From the NCBI GenBank assembly GCA_038891035.1, contig JAWAEW010000010.1, positions 1-41,355 of the forward strand: a stretch of 41,355 nucleotides of DNA, in the 5' to 3' direction. The DNA is from UBA10161 sp038891035 (GTDB lineage: Archaea; Micrarchaeota; Micrarchaeia; Anstonellales; Anstonellaceae). The notes under the pieces are model-generated. The model did not search any database and was not told the origin of the DNA. It saw only the letters and a program-made list of their open reading frames with translations. Shown here piece after piece: positions 16,460 to 23,799 of this stretch. The position numbers and the translations under genes are program-made. Position 1 is the stretch's first letter; each line of letters opens with the position of its first letter.

Positions 16460-18070
16460 ATGCGTGCGGCATTTGTTTTGCTTTTTCTTTCTTCGCTTTC
16501 CTTTGCCGGGATTATGTGGAGTATGCAATCTTCCGACGTTCCAGTAGGTATCCTATTTGCAGACAACAAGCTTATCCTTTCAACTTACGATGGAGGCGTT
16601 TATGCGCTCAATCCATCAAGCGGAAGCATTATTTGGGCTGCAGATATAGGAGGTAAAATATTGTACCAGCCTGCAATTTTTGGCAATGCAGTAGCAGTCC
16701 CTTCTGGCCACCAAAAAATAGTCTTTCTTTCTTTGCAGACAGGAAAACCCCAACAGACAATCGAGCTGGAAAATTCCTCAAGCTTTTTTGCAGTAAGCCA
16801 AAGGAGGATTTTTATTGCATCTGGTCAGACCCTTTTTGCGTTTGACGAAAAAGGAAAGCCTGTTTGGAAAAAACAGTTCGACTTTCGGATTGGCCCAATA
16901 AGTTATGCAACCGGCAGCCTCTATGTGCATGCAGGAAAGCTTTATATGTTGGATGAAAAGACAGGAGCAACCTTGTGGGCTTCTGATTTGGATGGGGAGA
17001 TTTTTTTTGCTCCAGTGGAAATCGATGGAGATGTCTTTGTCGGCACGAGTGAAAAGAAAATCTACTGCATCAACTCTGCAAACGGAGTAATAAGATGGCA
17101 GCAGCGTATTGGTGGCTTGGCCGCATCTGCCCCAGCCTCTGATGGAGATTCAGTGTTTTTTGCCTCTACAGACGGATATGTCTACAGCTTTTCATTTTCT
17201 GGCAATCTACGGTGGAAACAAGCCGCAGGCGCGCCGATTTTAGTCCAGCCTACCCTTTTTAAGGGAGGCAGAAAAAGCTTCCTTGTGATCGCCTCAGAAG
17301 ATGGAACACTTTATGGGATAGATCCCCAAAAGGGAAGCATAGAATGGTCATTTTCTTTTGAAGGAAGGCCCACCACTCCCATTTTTGGCAACAACTCAAT
17401 AATTTTTGGGACCAACGCCCGCAAAATCTATTCCATCCAACCTTCTCCCTCATGCAGCTTCATCTATCCTCGCAATGGTTGGGCTGTTGGAAATTGGACG
17501 GTGGATGTCCAAGGGATTGCCTACTCCGAATACCCAATCGAGAGGGTTGAAGTGCGAGCAGGCTCACTTGGCTGGGTGCGCGCAAAAGGAACATCTAGCT
17601 GGTATGCTCCAATTGACTTTTCTTCTCTTCCTGCTGAGTCTGTAAAGCTTCAGTGCAGGGTGATAGATTCCTCAGGAAGACAGGAAGGCGATTACTCTTC
17701 AATCATTGTTACTATGTTTCCATATGCCTCTCTTCAAACCATCTTCATCGAAAGCCCCAAGCAAGTTTTGCAAAACCAAAACTTCAAAATTTCTGCAAAA
17801 GATGCAGAAGGACGGCATCTTTACGGCCTGAGGCTAAAAATTGATGGAGAAGAAAAAATAGCCGACAGCCCAATTGAGCTTTCATTGGACAAAAAAGGTA
17901 CAATCCAGCTGGAGCTGCAAAAGGCAGGCTTTGAGCCAGCTATCTTTTATATCCAAGTTCAAGGAGAAGATACCTCTTTCATTTGGCTTTTGATTGCTGC
18001 AATTGCATTTGCTGCAATTGCATTTGCTTTAAAAGGCAAGGAATTTCTTTCAATATTAATGAAAAGATGA
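16460..18070 (+). CDS. Secreted PQQ-type beta-propeller protein with C-terminal membrane anchor
   Basis: A 536-residue extracytoplasmic protein. Residues 1-17 are a signal peptide (MRAAFVLLFLSSLSFAG). About residues 20-320 contain repeated blades of the PQQ/BamB type, each with a pattern like GGVYALNPSSGSIIWAADIG or GTLYGIDPQKGSIEWSF. About 330-500 look like one or two Ig-like domains. The final 35 residues include a hydrophobic segment (FIWLLIAAIAFAAIAFAL) followed by a basic tail, so it is anchored with the propeller outside. Such proteins act as scaffolds in envelope assembly, or rarely as PQQ enzymes; no PQQ-dehydrogenase motifs are seen. The membrane segment contains a short DNA tandem repeat (18003-18026). 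Function unknown. Confidence 0.82.
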   Translation: MRAAFVLLFLSSLSFAGIMWSMQSSDVPVGILFADNKLILSTYDGGVYALNPSSGSIIWAADIGGKILYQPAIFGNAVAVPSGHQKIVFLSLQTGKPQQTIELENSSSFFAVSQRRIFIASGQTLFAFDEKGKPVWKKQFDFRIGPISYATGSLYVHAGKLYMLDEKTGATLWASDLDGEIFFAPVEIDGDVFVGTSEKKIYCINSANGVIRWQQRIGGLAASAPASDGDSVFFASTDGYVYSFSFSGNLRWKQAAGAPILVQPTLFKGGRKSFLVIASEDGTLYGIDPQKGSIEWSFSFEGRPTTPIFGNNSIIFGTNARKIYSIQPSPSCSFIYPRNGWAVGNWTVDVQGIAYSEYPIERVEVRAGSLGWVRAKGTSSWYAPIDFSSLPAESVKLQCRVIDSSGRQEGDYSSIIVTMFPYASLQTIFIESPKQVLQNQNFKISAKDAEGRHLYGLRLKIDGEEKIADSPIELSLDKKGTIQLELQKAGFEPAIFYIQVQGEDTSFIWLLIAAIAFAAIAFALKGKEFLSILMKR

Positions 18071-18090
18071 AACCCCTCTTTCTACCACAA

Positions 18091-18100
18091 AATTTATAAG
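18091..18100 (+). promoter_or_regulatory. TATA box for gene at 18123
   Basis: AATTTATAAG centred at 18096 lies 27 nt before the ATG at 18123, giving a leaderless mRNA. Confidence 0.55.
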
Positions 18101-18122
18101 CTAGCTTTCTCATAAAAAAGCC

Positions 18123-18758
18123 ATGCAGCAGCAAATTTACTATACTAGTCTTTTAGAAAGGAAATGGCAAAGCAAGCATTTGAAAGATAAGGCAGAAAGC
18201 CTGTTTAGAATTGTGGATCTGCTGGTCCGAAAATTAGAAATGTTGCTTTCCAAGCAAAAGTCCTATCTTGCCAGTCAGCTTCATACTGCAAGCTTACTTA
18301 CAGATTGGGCGCAGCTTGAAAAACTCATGCAGGAAAAAGGCCAAATGCAGTTTCATCCAAGCCAAATCCCACGGCGCACAGTGCCTGCAGTGCAAAAAAT
18401 GCAACATTTGCTTGCAAAGCCAAATTTTTCATTTCAAGATGCAGAGCAGATTTTGAGGCTTTCAGGCGATTTGTTCAAGCAAGCAAAGGAAGAAAAATGG
18501 GAGGAGCTTCCGAAAGGAAAAACATTCATCCACTGCAAAATACGAAAGACAGCGGCAACGATCAAGCACCTTTCTTATATGCTTGAACTTGCATCATACT
18601 GCCAATTAAGCCAGCTTCACGATTATGTACTTTCACTTAAATCAAAGGATGCCGAATTTGCCCACGAACTAATATCTTTGCTTTCCTCCAAAAGGGCAAT
18701 TTTCCTGCTTGAAGCGTTTAGCGGAACAGAAAAAGAAATTCTGCAAAAGCAAGAATAA
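18123..18758 (+). CDS. Hypothetical helical protein
   Basis: A 211-residue protein that I do not recognise. It is predicted to be soluble and almost all helical, rich in K, Q, L and E, with a basic middle (HPSQIPRRTVPAVQKMQHLL) and no signal peptide or membrane segment. No catalytic motif is visible. A TATA box 27 nt upstream supports the start and that it is a real gene. Its TAA stop abuts the stop of the convergent spt5 gene with zero spacing. Confidence 0.7.
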   Translation: MQQQIYYTSLLERKWQSKHLKDKAESLFRIVDLLVRKLEMLLSKQKSYLASQLHTASLLTDWAQLEKLMQEKGQMQFHPSQIPRRTVPAVQKMQHLLAKPNFSFQDAEQILRLSGDLFKQAKEEKWEELPKGKTFIHCKIRKTAATIKHLSYMLELASYCQLSQLHDYVLSLKSKDAEFAHELISLLSSKRAIFLLEAFSGTEKEILQKQE

Positions 18759-19214
18759 CTATTTTTCTTCTTTTTGCGCCTTTTGGAATATCTTTACTGT
18801 ATTGGCCTTTATAGTGACAGGAATGGGCACTGCCACCTCAGTAAGCTCTACAGTCACTTCATCTTTGTTGGGGTCTATCTTTATTACTCGTGCTCTTTCT
18901 CCTTTGAATGGGCCAGAAATAAGCTCTACAATATCGCCTTTTGAGATGGAAAGTACTGCAGGCTTTGCAGCCTCGATCATATTTTCAATCTCACTTATTT
19001 CCATAGGCTTTGAAAGTATGCCTTTGATATGTGTTATCCTCAAGCCCGCCTGCCTTATCGAAACTTCATCTTCGCCTTCAGCAACCAAGTAGCCTTTTAA
19101 CTCCTCAAAATGCGCAAGCGCATAAATTTTCAGCCCTTCTTTCTTGACTTTCCGATAAAGCATCTCTAGTACAATTTTTTCTTGGCCAGCAGTTACCCTG
19201 TAAACATAAATCAT
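18759..19214 (-). CDS. spt5: Transcription elongation factor Spt5 (archaeal NusG)
   Basis: A 151-residue Spt5. Residues 1-85 are the NGN domain (VTAGQEKIVLEMLYRK, then a segment ending GYLVAEGEDE), which binds the RNA polymerase clamp with Spt4. Residues 90-145 are the KOW domain (SKGDIVELISGPFKGERARV), which contacts the ribosome. It is the third gene of ftsZ-secE-spt5, a conserved archaeal order. GGTG lies 5 nt before the ATG. The length is normal. Confidence 0.96.
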   Translation of the reverse strand: MIYVYRVTAGQEKIVLEMLYRKVKKEGLKIYALAHFEELKGYLVAEGEDEVSIRQAGLRITHIKGILSKPMEISEIENMIEAAKPAVLSISKGDIVELISGPFKGERARVIKIDPNKDEVTVELTEVAVPIPVTIKANTVKIFQKAQKEEK

Positions 19215-19223
19215 TTACACACC

Positions 19224-19388
19224 TCATATTATATTAAGGAGCGCAGAAATCACCACGCTCAAAAGCCCAATTATAAGCACACCTATTACACTTATTTTGA
19301 CTATCATCTCAAACTCTTTCTTTCGAGGCAAAGTGGCAACGTGCATCACCCTTCTGCAATGCTTGATGAATTCTGAAATATTAGCCAC
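19224..19388 (-). CDS. secE: Preprotein translocase subunit SecE (Sec61 gamma)
   Basis: A 54-residue protein read from a GTG at 19388, beginning VANISEFIKHCRRVMHVATL. The pattern of a short amphipathic helix, then PRKKEFEM, then one membrane helix (VIGVLIIGLLSVVISALL) is the SecE/Sec61-gamma family, the clamp of the SecY channel. GGTG 5 nt upstream supports the GTG. Position between ftsZ and spt5 is the conserved archaeal order, which strongly supports the call. The gene ends 9 nt before spt5. Confidence 0.93.
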   Translation of the reverse strand: MANISEFIKHCRRVMHVATLPRKKEFEMIVKISVIGVLIIGLLSVVISALLNII

Positions 19389-19400
19389 TTTCTCACCGCC

Positions 19401-20498
19401 TTAGCCTAGCATATCCAAATCCAGCTCTGCTTCAACTTCAGGCTGCCAATCCTTGCCCAAAGCTTCATACTGCGGGAATTTTGCACCAGCAATTACTGCA
19501 AGAACCCGAATAGAGCTTTTCTTTGCAGATTTTTCTACCCTCGCACCCCAAATTATATGTGAAGAAGGGTCTATCCTCTTTGAAATCTCCGAAACAATAA
19601 GCTCAGCTTCCTTCAAAGTCATATCCTCTCCGCCAATCACATTTATCAGTGCGCGATTTGCAGTTGAAATATCCACATCCAACAGAGGAGAATTCATTGC
19701 AGTATCCACTGCAATCAATGCACGCTGGTCAGGCTTTGCTTCAACTGAAGCCTCTCCTATTCCAACCACTGCGCATCCTGCACCAGAAAGAATAGTCCTC
19801 AAGTCTGCAAAATCCAAATTTACTAGTCCTGCTTTAGTCACAAGTTCCGCAATCCCTTTCACTGCTCCTGCAAGCACTTCATCAGATACCTTGAAGGCGG
19901 TGTTTAAAGGTAAATCAGGCACAATCGAAAGCAGCTTGTCATTTGGAATCACAATTACGGTGTCTGCGTGCTTTCTCAGCTTTGCAAGCCCTTCAAGGGC
20001 GTTCTGCATCCTTGTTTTGCCTTCAGAGGCAAAAGGCAGAGTGACAACTGCAACAGTAAGCGCACCTAGTGCCTTTGCCTGTTCTGCAATCACATGAGCT
20101 GACCCTGTTCCAGTTCCGCCTCCCAAGCCGCATGTAATAAACACCATCATAGCGTCGGATATTGCAGCCTTGATTTCCTCAATCGATTCTTTTGCGGCTG
20201 CTTCACCAACAGCAGGATTTGAGCCTGCACCCATTCCGCGCGTGGTCTTTTTGCCAAGTAATATCTTTTTGTCTGCCCGCATCTTGACAAGGTGTTGCAC
20301 ATCGGTATTTGCAGCAATCAAAGTAACGCCTTCTATTTTCATTTCGTACATCCGATTCATGGTGTTGCATCCAGAGCCGCCTGCGCCAATCACATAAATT
20401 TTTGGCCTGCAGCTTTCTATAAACCTCAAAAGCTCTGCATCCTCAGGAGAGACAACAACTCCTTCTGGTATTTGCGATTCTATTTGGTCCAAACTCAT
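19401..20498 (-). CDS. ftsZ: Cell-division GTPase FtsZ
   Basis: A 365-residue FtsZ. VIGAGGSGCNT binds nucleotide at the N-terminus, GGGTGTGSA (residues 126-134) is the tubulin signature and T7-loop residues lie near NLDFADLRTI. It forms the division ring in the cytoplasm. The gene order ftsZ-secE-spt5 is that of the archaeal FtsZ1 type. The frame is open to 20618, but the TATA box at 20555-20562 lies inside that extension; the ATG at 20498 leaves a leader of about 34 nt containing AAGGTAATT as ribosome-binding site. The C-terminal tail after residue 345 is short and acidic. secE starts 12 nt after the stop. Confidence 0.96.
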   Translation of the reverse strand: MSLDQIESQIPEGVVVSPEDAELLRFIESCRPKIYVIGAGGSGCNTMNRMYEMKIEGVTLIAANTDVQHLVKMRADKKILLGKKTTRGMGAGSNPAVGEAAAKESIEEIKAAISDAMMVFITCGLGGGTGTGSAHVIAEQAKALGALTVAVVTLPFASEGKTRMQNALEGLAKLRKHADTVIVIPNDKLLSIVPDLPLNTAFKVSDEVLAGAVKGIAELVTKAGLVNLDFADLRTILSGAGCAVVGIGEASVEAKPDQRALIAVDTAMNSPLLDVDISTANRALINVIGGEDMTLKEAELIVSEISKRIDPSSHIIWGARVEKSAKKSSIRVLAVIAGAKFPQYEALGKDWQPEVEAELDLDMLG

Positions 20499-20554
20499 AC
20501 AAATTACCTTGCGCACGCTAACCAAAACACTTTGCGTCGGATATGGCAGACAAA

Positions 20555-20562
20555 ATTTATAA
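20555..20562 (-). promoter_or_regulatory. TATA box for ftsZ operon
   Basis: On the minus strand TTATAAAT, centred near 20558, would start RNA near 20532 and give a leader of about 34 nt. This is one of the few leadered first genes in the window. The box lies just after the AMP phosphorylase stop at 20587. Confidence 0.55.
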
Positions 20563-20586
20563 TACCAAGTCAAGCAGATTCTGCAT

Positions 20587-22116
20587 TCAGATGATTTGCA
20601 CAGGATGCCAGCCCTCAAGAGCCTTTATTGCAAAATCCAGCTTTGCCTCAGAATTTGAATGTATCTCAAAAAGTGCATCCCCTTTGCTTACCTTTTGACC
20701 TCTTCTGCACAAAAGAAGAACCCCAGCCGCTTTATCATTTGGTGCCCCTGCTGCCCTTGCTACTTTAGATATCATTTTGTTGTCAATATGTGCAACCAGC
20801 CCTTTCTTTTCTGCCTCTATGCAAACCTTGTATCTTGCAACTGGGACATCCGAAATTTTCACATTCGGCTTTCCACCTTGAAGCTCAACAATTTCTCTGA
20901 ACTTTGCCAGGGCTTTGCCGCTTTTGATAATCTGCATTGCGACCTGCTTCCCTCTACCTTGCTCCACTTTCCCTGCCATCTCAAGAAGGCAGCCTGCAAG
21001 CATGCAGGATTTTTCGTACAAATCCGCAGGCCCGGCATTGTTGAGCACAGAAAGCACATCTATGCACTCAAGTGCAGGACCGATTCCTGTGCCTATAGGC
21101 CCGCTTCCGTCAGTAATTTTTACCAATATTTTCATCCCTAGCTTGTTTCCTATACTGACAAAGTCGCGCGCCAATTTCCTTGCCTGCAGTTCTGTTGAGA
21201 TTTTTGCCCCTTTTCCAATCGGAATGTCAATTATTACATATTCCGCTCCAACACTTTTCTTTTTTGCAAGTATAGAAGCAAGCATTACTCCTTTTGGGTC
21301 AAGAGAAAGCGGGTTTCTAACTTTTATCAACTTGTCATCTGCCGAGGCAAGCTGCAAGCCTCCTCCCCACACAATACAGCCAAAGCAGGATTTGACAATC
21401 CTTTTTAGCTCCTCAATTTCTATTGAGACTTCACACAAAGTTTCCATTGTGTCTGCAGTTCCTGCGGCAGAGGTGATGGAGCGGCTGGAAGTTTTAGGGA
21501 TATAAAGATTTGCAGCAGCCACCACGGGAACTATTACCATGGTGGTGCGATTGCCTGCCACCCCTCCTATGCAGTGTTTATCGCAAATAGGCCTCACTCC
21601 AAGATTTAGCTGATTGCCGGTTTTTACAATGCTTTCAGTAAGTCCTACAACTTCATCATCATTCATTCCGCGGATATAAACAGAGGTTATGAAAGAAGCA
21701 AGCTCTGCCTCAGATAGCCTGTTTTGCATCAATTCACGCATTATAGTGTCAATTTGAACTTTTGAAAGAGGCTTACCGTCCATTTTGCTTTTTATGTACT
21801 CTATTGACTCTGGCCTCTGCATATGGCATATTTCTACAATCTCTCCATCATGTGCTTCAAGCTCCTCTGCAGCCTCTGCAAAAAGCCCAATTTCACCTCT
21901 TTTTACCAAATCTGCTGAAAGATCAATTATGCAGATACTCTCCTTATTTCCTTTGCGAAGGATAACTCTATGCCCTACATACAAATCGTTTTCATGGGCC
22001 TCATCCTGATTGAGCACCACAATTTTGCTTCCTGCACTTATGTCAAAACAGATCGCCTTGCAAAGGTACTTTTTGTATTTCCAGACCTCATCTTTTGGAT
22101 GCAGCTTTGCTGGCAT
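20587..22116 (-). CDS. deoA: AMP phosphorylase (thymidine phosphorylase family)
   Basis: A 510-residue enzyme. The N-terminal ~85 residues are the extra domain found in archaeal AMP phosphorylases but not in bacterial thymidine phosphorylase (~440 residues). DKHCIGGVAGNRTT (179-192) binds phosphate and KTSSRSITSAAGTADTME (208-225) is the family signature. AMP phosphorylase splits AMP to adenine and ribose-1,5-bisphosphate, usually feeding a ribose-1,5-bisphosphate isomerase and form III RuBisCO; neither is in the window. The frame is open to 22287, but this would run through the 5S rRNA gene. The ATG at 22116 sits 25 nt from a TTTAAA box and is the real, leaderless start. Confidence 0.92.
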   Translation of the reverse strand: MPAKLHPKDEVWKYKKYLCKAICFDISAGSKIVVLNQDEAHENDLYVGHRVILRKGNKESICIIDLSADLVKRGEIGLFAEAAEELEAHDGEIVEICHMQRPESIEYIKSKMDGKPLSKVQIDTIMRELMQNRLSEAELASFITSVYIRGMNDDEVVGLTESIVKTGNQLNLGVRPICDKHCIGGVAGNRTTMVIVPVVAAANLYIPKTSSRSITSAAGTADTMETLCEVSIEIEELKRIVKSCFGCIVWGGGLQLASADDKLIKVRNPLSLDPKGVMLASILAKKKSVGAEYVIIDIPIGKGAKISTELQARKLARDFVSIGNKLGMKILVKITDGSGPIGTGIGPALECIDVLSVLNNAGPADLYEKSCMLAGCLLEMAGKVEQGRGKQVAMQIIKSGKALAKFREIVELQGGKPNVKISDVPVARYKVCIEAEKKGLVAHIDNKMISKVARAAGAPNDKAAGVLLLCRRGQKVSKGDALFEIHSNSEAKLDFAIKALEGWHPVQII

Positions 22117-22136
22117 GCTATCTGCTATAGTTGTGA

Positions 22137-22146
22137 GATTTAAAAG
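22137..22146 (-). promoter_or_regulatory. TATA box for AMP phosphorylase
   Basis: TTTAAA centred at 22141.5 is 25 nt from the ATG at 22116. It starts within about 7 nt of the 3' end of the 5S rRNA gene, so 5S termination and deoA initiation occupy nearly the same DNA. Confidence 0.65.
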
Positions 22147-22150
22147 ATTG

Positions 22151-22270
22151 GTGTCAGCAGCAATGCGCCTTCCCGCGGAGCACCGCAGTACAAGCAGCAT
22201 CGTAAGAGGGCTTAACTTCCGAGTTCGGAATGGGTTCGGGTGTTTCCCCTCTCCTATGGCCGCTGACGGC
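22151..22270 (-). rRNA. rrf: 5S ribosomal RNA
   Basis: The minus strand contains the strongly conserved 5S segment with ACCCGAACCCATTCCGAACT and GGAAGTTAAGCCC. The ends pair: GTCAGC (22267-22262) with GCTGAC (22158-22153), giving a mature RNA of about 115-120 nt. A TTTAAA box about 27 nt upstream of the 5' end is its promoter. No 16S or 23S gene is in the window, so the 5S gene is unlinked from any rRNA operon within at least 19 kb on one side and 22 kb on the other. Exact ends are uncertain by a few bases. Confidence 0.95.
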
Positions 22271-22290
22271 AAGCAATTTGGATACAAGTC

Positions 22291-22299
22291 TTTTTAAAC
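22291..22299 (-). promoter_or_regulatory. TATA box for 5S rRNA
   Basis: On the minus strand GTTTAAAAA, centred near 22295, is about 27 nt from the 5' end of the 5S RNA at 22267-22270, matching the archaeal promoter geometry. Confidence 0.7.
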
Positions 22300-22336
22300 T
22301 TTCCCGACAACATATTTTGCTAATTTTCCATAAACT

Positions 22337-22353
22337 ATAACACGTGATGTTAT
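22337..22353. promoter_or_regulatory. Palindrome, possible operator
   Basis: ATAACA (22337-22342) and TGTTAT (22348-22353) are perfect inverted repeats around the five bases CGTGA. The site lies about 40 bp upstream of the 5S promoter and about 75 bp upstream of the box for the gene at 22457. It has the form of a dimeric regulator site, but nothing else supports a function. The rest of 22300-22456 shows nothing I can name. Confidence 0.3.
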
Positions 22354-22426
22354 GTTTGTGTCTGCCCAAAAATTCAATACAGGCAATTCTGGAATTCAAA
22401 ACAGCAGCCTTGTATTCTTTAGGCAG

Positions 22427-22435
22427 ATTAAAGGG
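22427..22435 (+). promoter_or_regulatory. Weak TATA-like box for gene at 22457
   Basis: GATTAAAGG centred near 22431 is 26 nt before the ATG at 22457. It is a poor match but at the right distance, and favours 22457 over the upstream in-frame ATG at 22352. Confidence 0.35.
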
Positions 22436-22456
22436 TTTTCCCACCCAGACAAAAAA

Positions 22457-23779
22457 ATGGCCAAAAAGCTTTCAGAGGAATTTCGTCAAGTTGCAATTGA
22501 GTTTTTGCGCGCTTTGTTTGCTGAAAATGACATTAAGAAAGCAAAAATTCAGGCAAACAAGCTACTAGCAACCGTCCCGCAGGATTTTTATCCGCTTACA
22601 GTGGATTTTTTGGGCGAAAGCTTTGCAAAGGCAAGGCCGGATGCCGCAATTTCCCGCTTTCTTCCAGATGTGCGCCTGCTTAAGATGTTCAATCAGCTGA
22701 AGTCAAATTCAAAAAAATCTTCAAAATCCACAATTGAAAAAATGATCTCCCTTTCTTTAACACTTGGTAAAAAGCAAACAAGCTTTGTTCTGGATAGTCT
22801 GCCTTACATTTGCGGATCTCAAGAGCTTTTCAATCAAATGCAAAGCTTTGCAGTATTTGCTTTGCAACAAGCCTTCAGCTCCAGGCTTAATAATGCCTCC
22901 ACCCAAGCAGAAATTGTTGATGCTTGCTGGTATGCACGCAAAGCAATCAGCATAAATAGGCAATCAACAGAGAAAATTGAAATAATCTGCGAGGAGTTTA
23001 GCACTTCACTAGCACTCAAAAGGATCGGCATCGAGCCTGATGAGGCAAGGGCATTGTTTGTGGCAAATATCCCAGATTTGCAATTTTTCTCATCGCTACA
23101 CCTCTACTTTTGGAATGCAAGAGAAAGGATAGGTAAGGCACTGATGTTTTTCAAGACCAAAGAGGCACAAGAAATTGCAAAGGAAGCGCTTGCCAAGGCC
23201 CAGGAAATTAAAAGCAAGGTGCTGGCTTGCGATTTTCAGATGCTTTGCCTAGAAAGCTGCTTATATGAAGCACTTTTCATAAAAGGTGATTTGAAGGAAG
23301 CAATTGAGCAAACAAAAGAAATAGTCAACCTTGCCCAGCAAAACAATCTTCCTGTTCCCACCTTTGTTTCAGAGGCTTTCTTTACTTTTGCATACAGCAA
23401 ACTAAGCCTACCTTCCACTCCATGCAGTGTAAGAAAAGAAGTGCTTCGTGCAATTCCATCATTTGTCTCCAACCAGCTAAAGGAGATGGAACTGCTTGAA
23501 ATCCAGATGCAAAAGACAGCAGATCGTATCCTTTTGCAAGGCTATGGACACTTGAAAGACATACTTGCTTCTGCCTACAGGATAGCAGAGCTTTCTTTCC
23601 TTGCGCCTCCACGGGTTTTCGTTCAAAAAAGGAAAAACATAATCAATATTGTAGAAGGGCTTGCAATGCGGTATGAGGCAGCTTATGGGAAAGAAATTGC
23701 AAGAAGGGACGGGCTTTCATTAGAGCAAGTGAGGGCTGAGCTTTCTGCACAACTGCCCGACATCTACTCTTTTAAATAA
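22457..23779 (+). CDS. Hypothetical alpha-helical repeat protein
   Basis: A 440-residue soluble protein, helical throughout, with pairs of helices that resemble TPR or ARM/HEAT-type solenoids (for example KGDLKEAIEQTKEIVNLAQQ with its flanks). No catalytic motif, signal peptide or membrane segment is visible. I do not recognise the family. The frame is open from 22352, but the first 35 residues there look non-coding in composition and the ATG at 22457 follows a TATA-like box at the right distance. A scaffold or adaptor role is the only inference the fold allows. The next gene's TATA box overlaps this gene's stop codon. Confidence 0.72.
   Translation: MAKKLSEEFRQVAIEFLRALFAENDIKKAKIQANKLLATVPQDFYPLTVDFLGESFAKARPDAAISRFLPDVRLLKMFNQLKSNSKKSSKSTIEKMISLSLTLGKKQTSFVLDSLPYICGSQELFNQMQSFAVFALQQAFSSRLNNASTQAEIVDACWYARKAISINRQSTEKIEIICEEFSTSLALKRIGIEPDEARALFVANIPDLQFFSSLHLYFWNARERIGKALMFFKTKEAQEIAKEALAKAQEIKSKVLACDFQMLCLESCLYEALFIKGDLKEAIEQTKEIVNLAQQNNLPVPTFVSEAFFTFAYSKLSLPSTPCSVRKEVLRAIPSFVSNQLKEMELLEIQMQKTADRILLQGYGHLKDILASAYRIAELSFLAPPRVFVQKRKNIINIVEGLAMRYEAAYGKEIARRDGLSLEQVRAELSAQLPDIYSFK
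23771..23778 (+). promoter_or_regulatory. TATA box for glycosyltransferase at 23800
   Basis: TTTAAATA centred at 23774.5 is 25-26 nt before the ATG at 23800. It overlaps the TAA stop (23777-23779) of the preceding gene, an example of how little spacer this genome leaves. Confidence 0.6.
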
Positions 23780-23799
23780 GTAAGAAGGTTTTCCTTTTA

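Noticed and set aside
18003..18030. Short DNA tandem repeat in the beta-propeller gene
   Set aside because: It encodes the repeated AIAFA of a membrane helix; two copies only, best explained by the protein sequence.
19453..20097. 214-codon plus-strand frame opposite ftsZ
   Set aside because: Serine/alanine-rich mirror of ftsZ codons, no start signals.
20499..20618. Forty-codon N-terminal extension of FtsZ
   Set aside because: It contains the ftsZ TATA box and overlaps the end of the AMP phosphorylase gene; the family start fits 20498.
20915..21505. 196-codon plus-strand frame opposite AMP phosphorylase
   Set aside because: Antisense shadow, no promoter or ribosome-binding site.
22117..22287. 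N-terminal extension of AMP phosphorylase by 57 codons
   Set aside because: It would translate through the 5S rRNA gene and past the deoA TATA box; the family N-terminal domain is complete from 22116.
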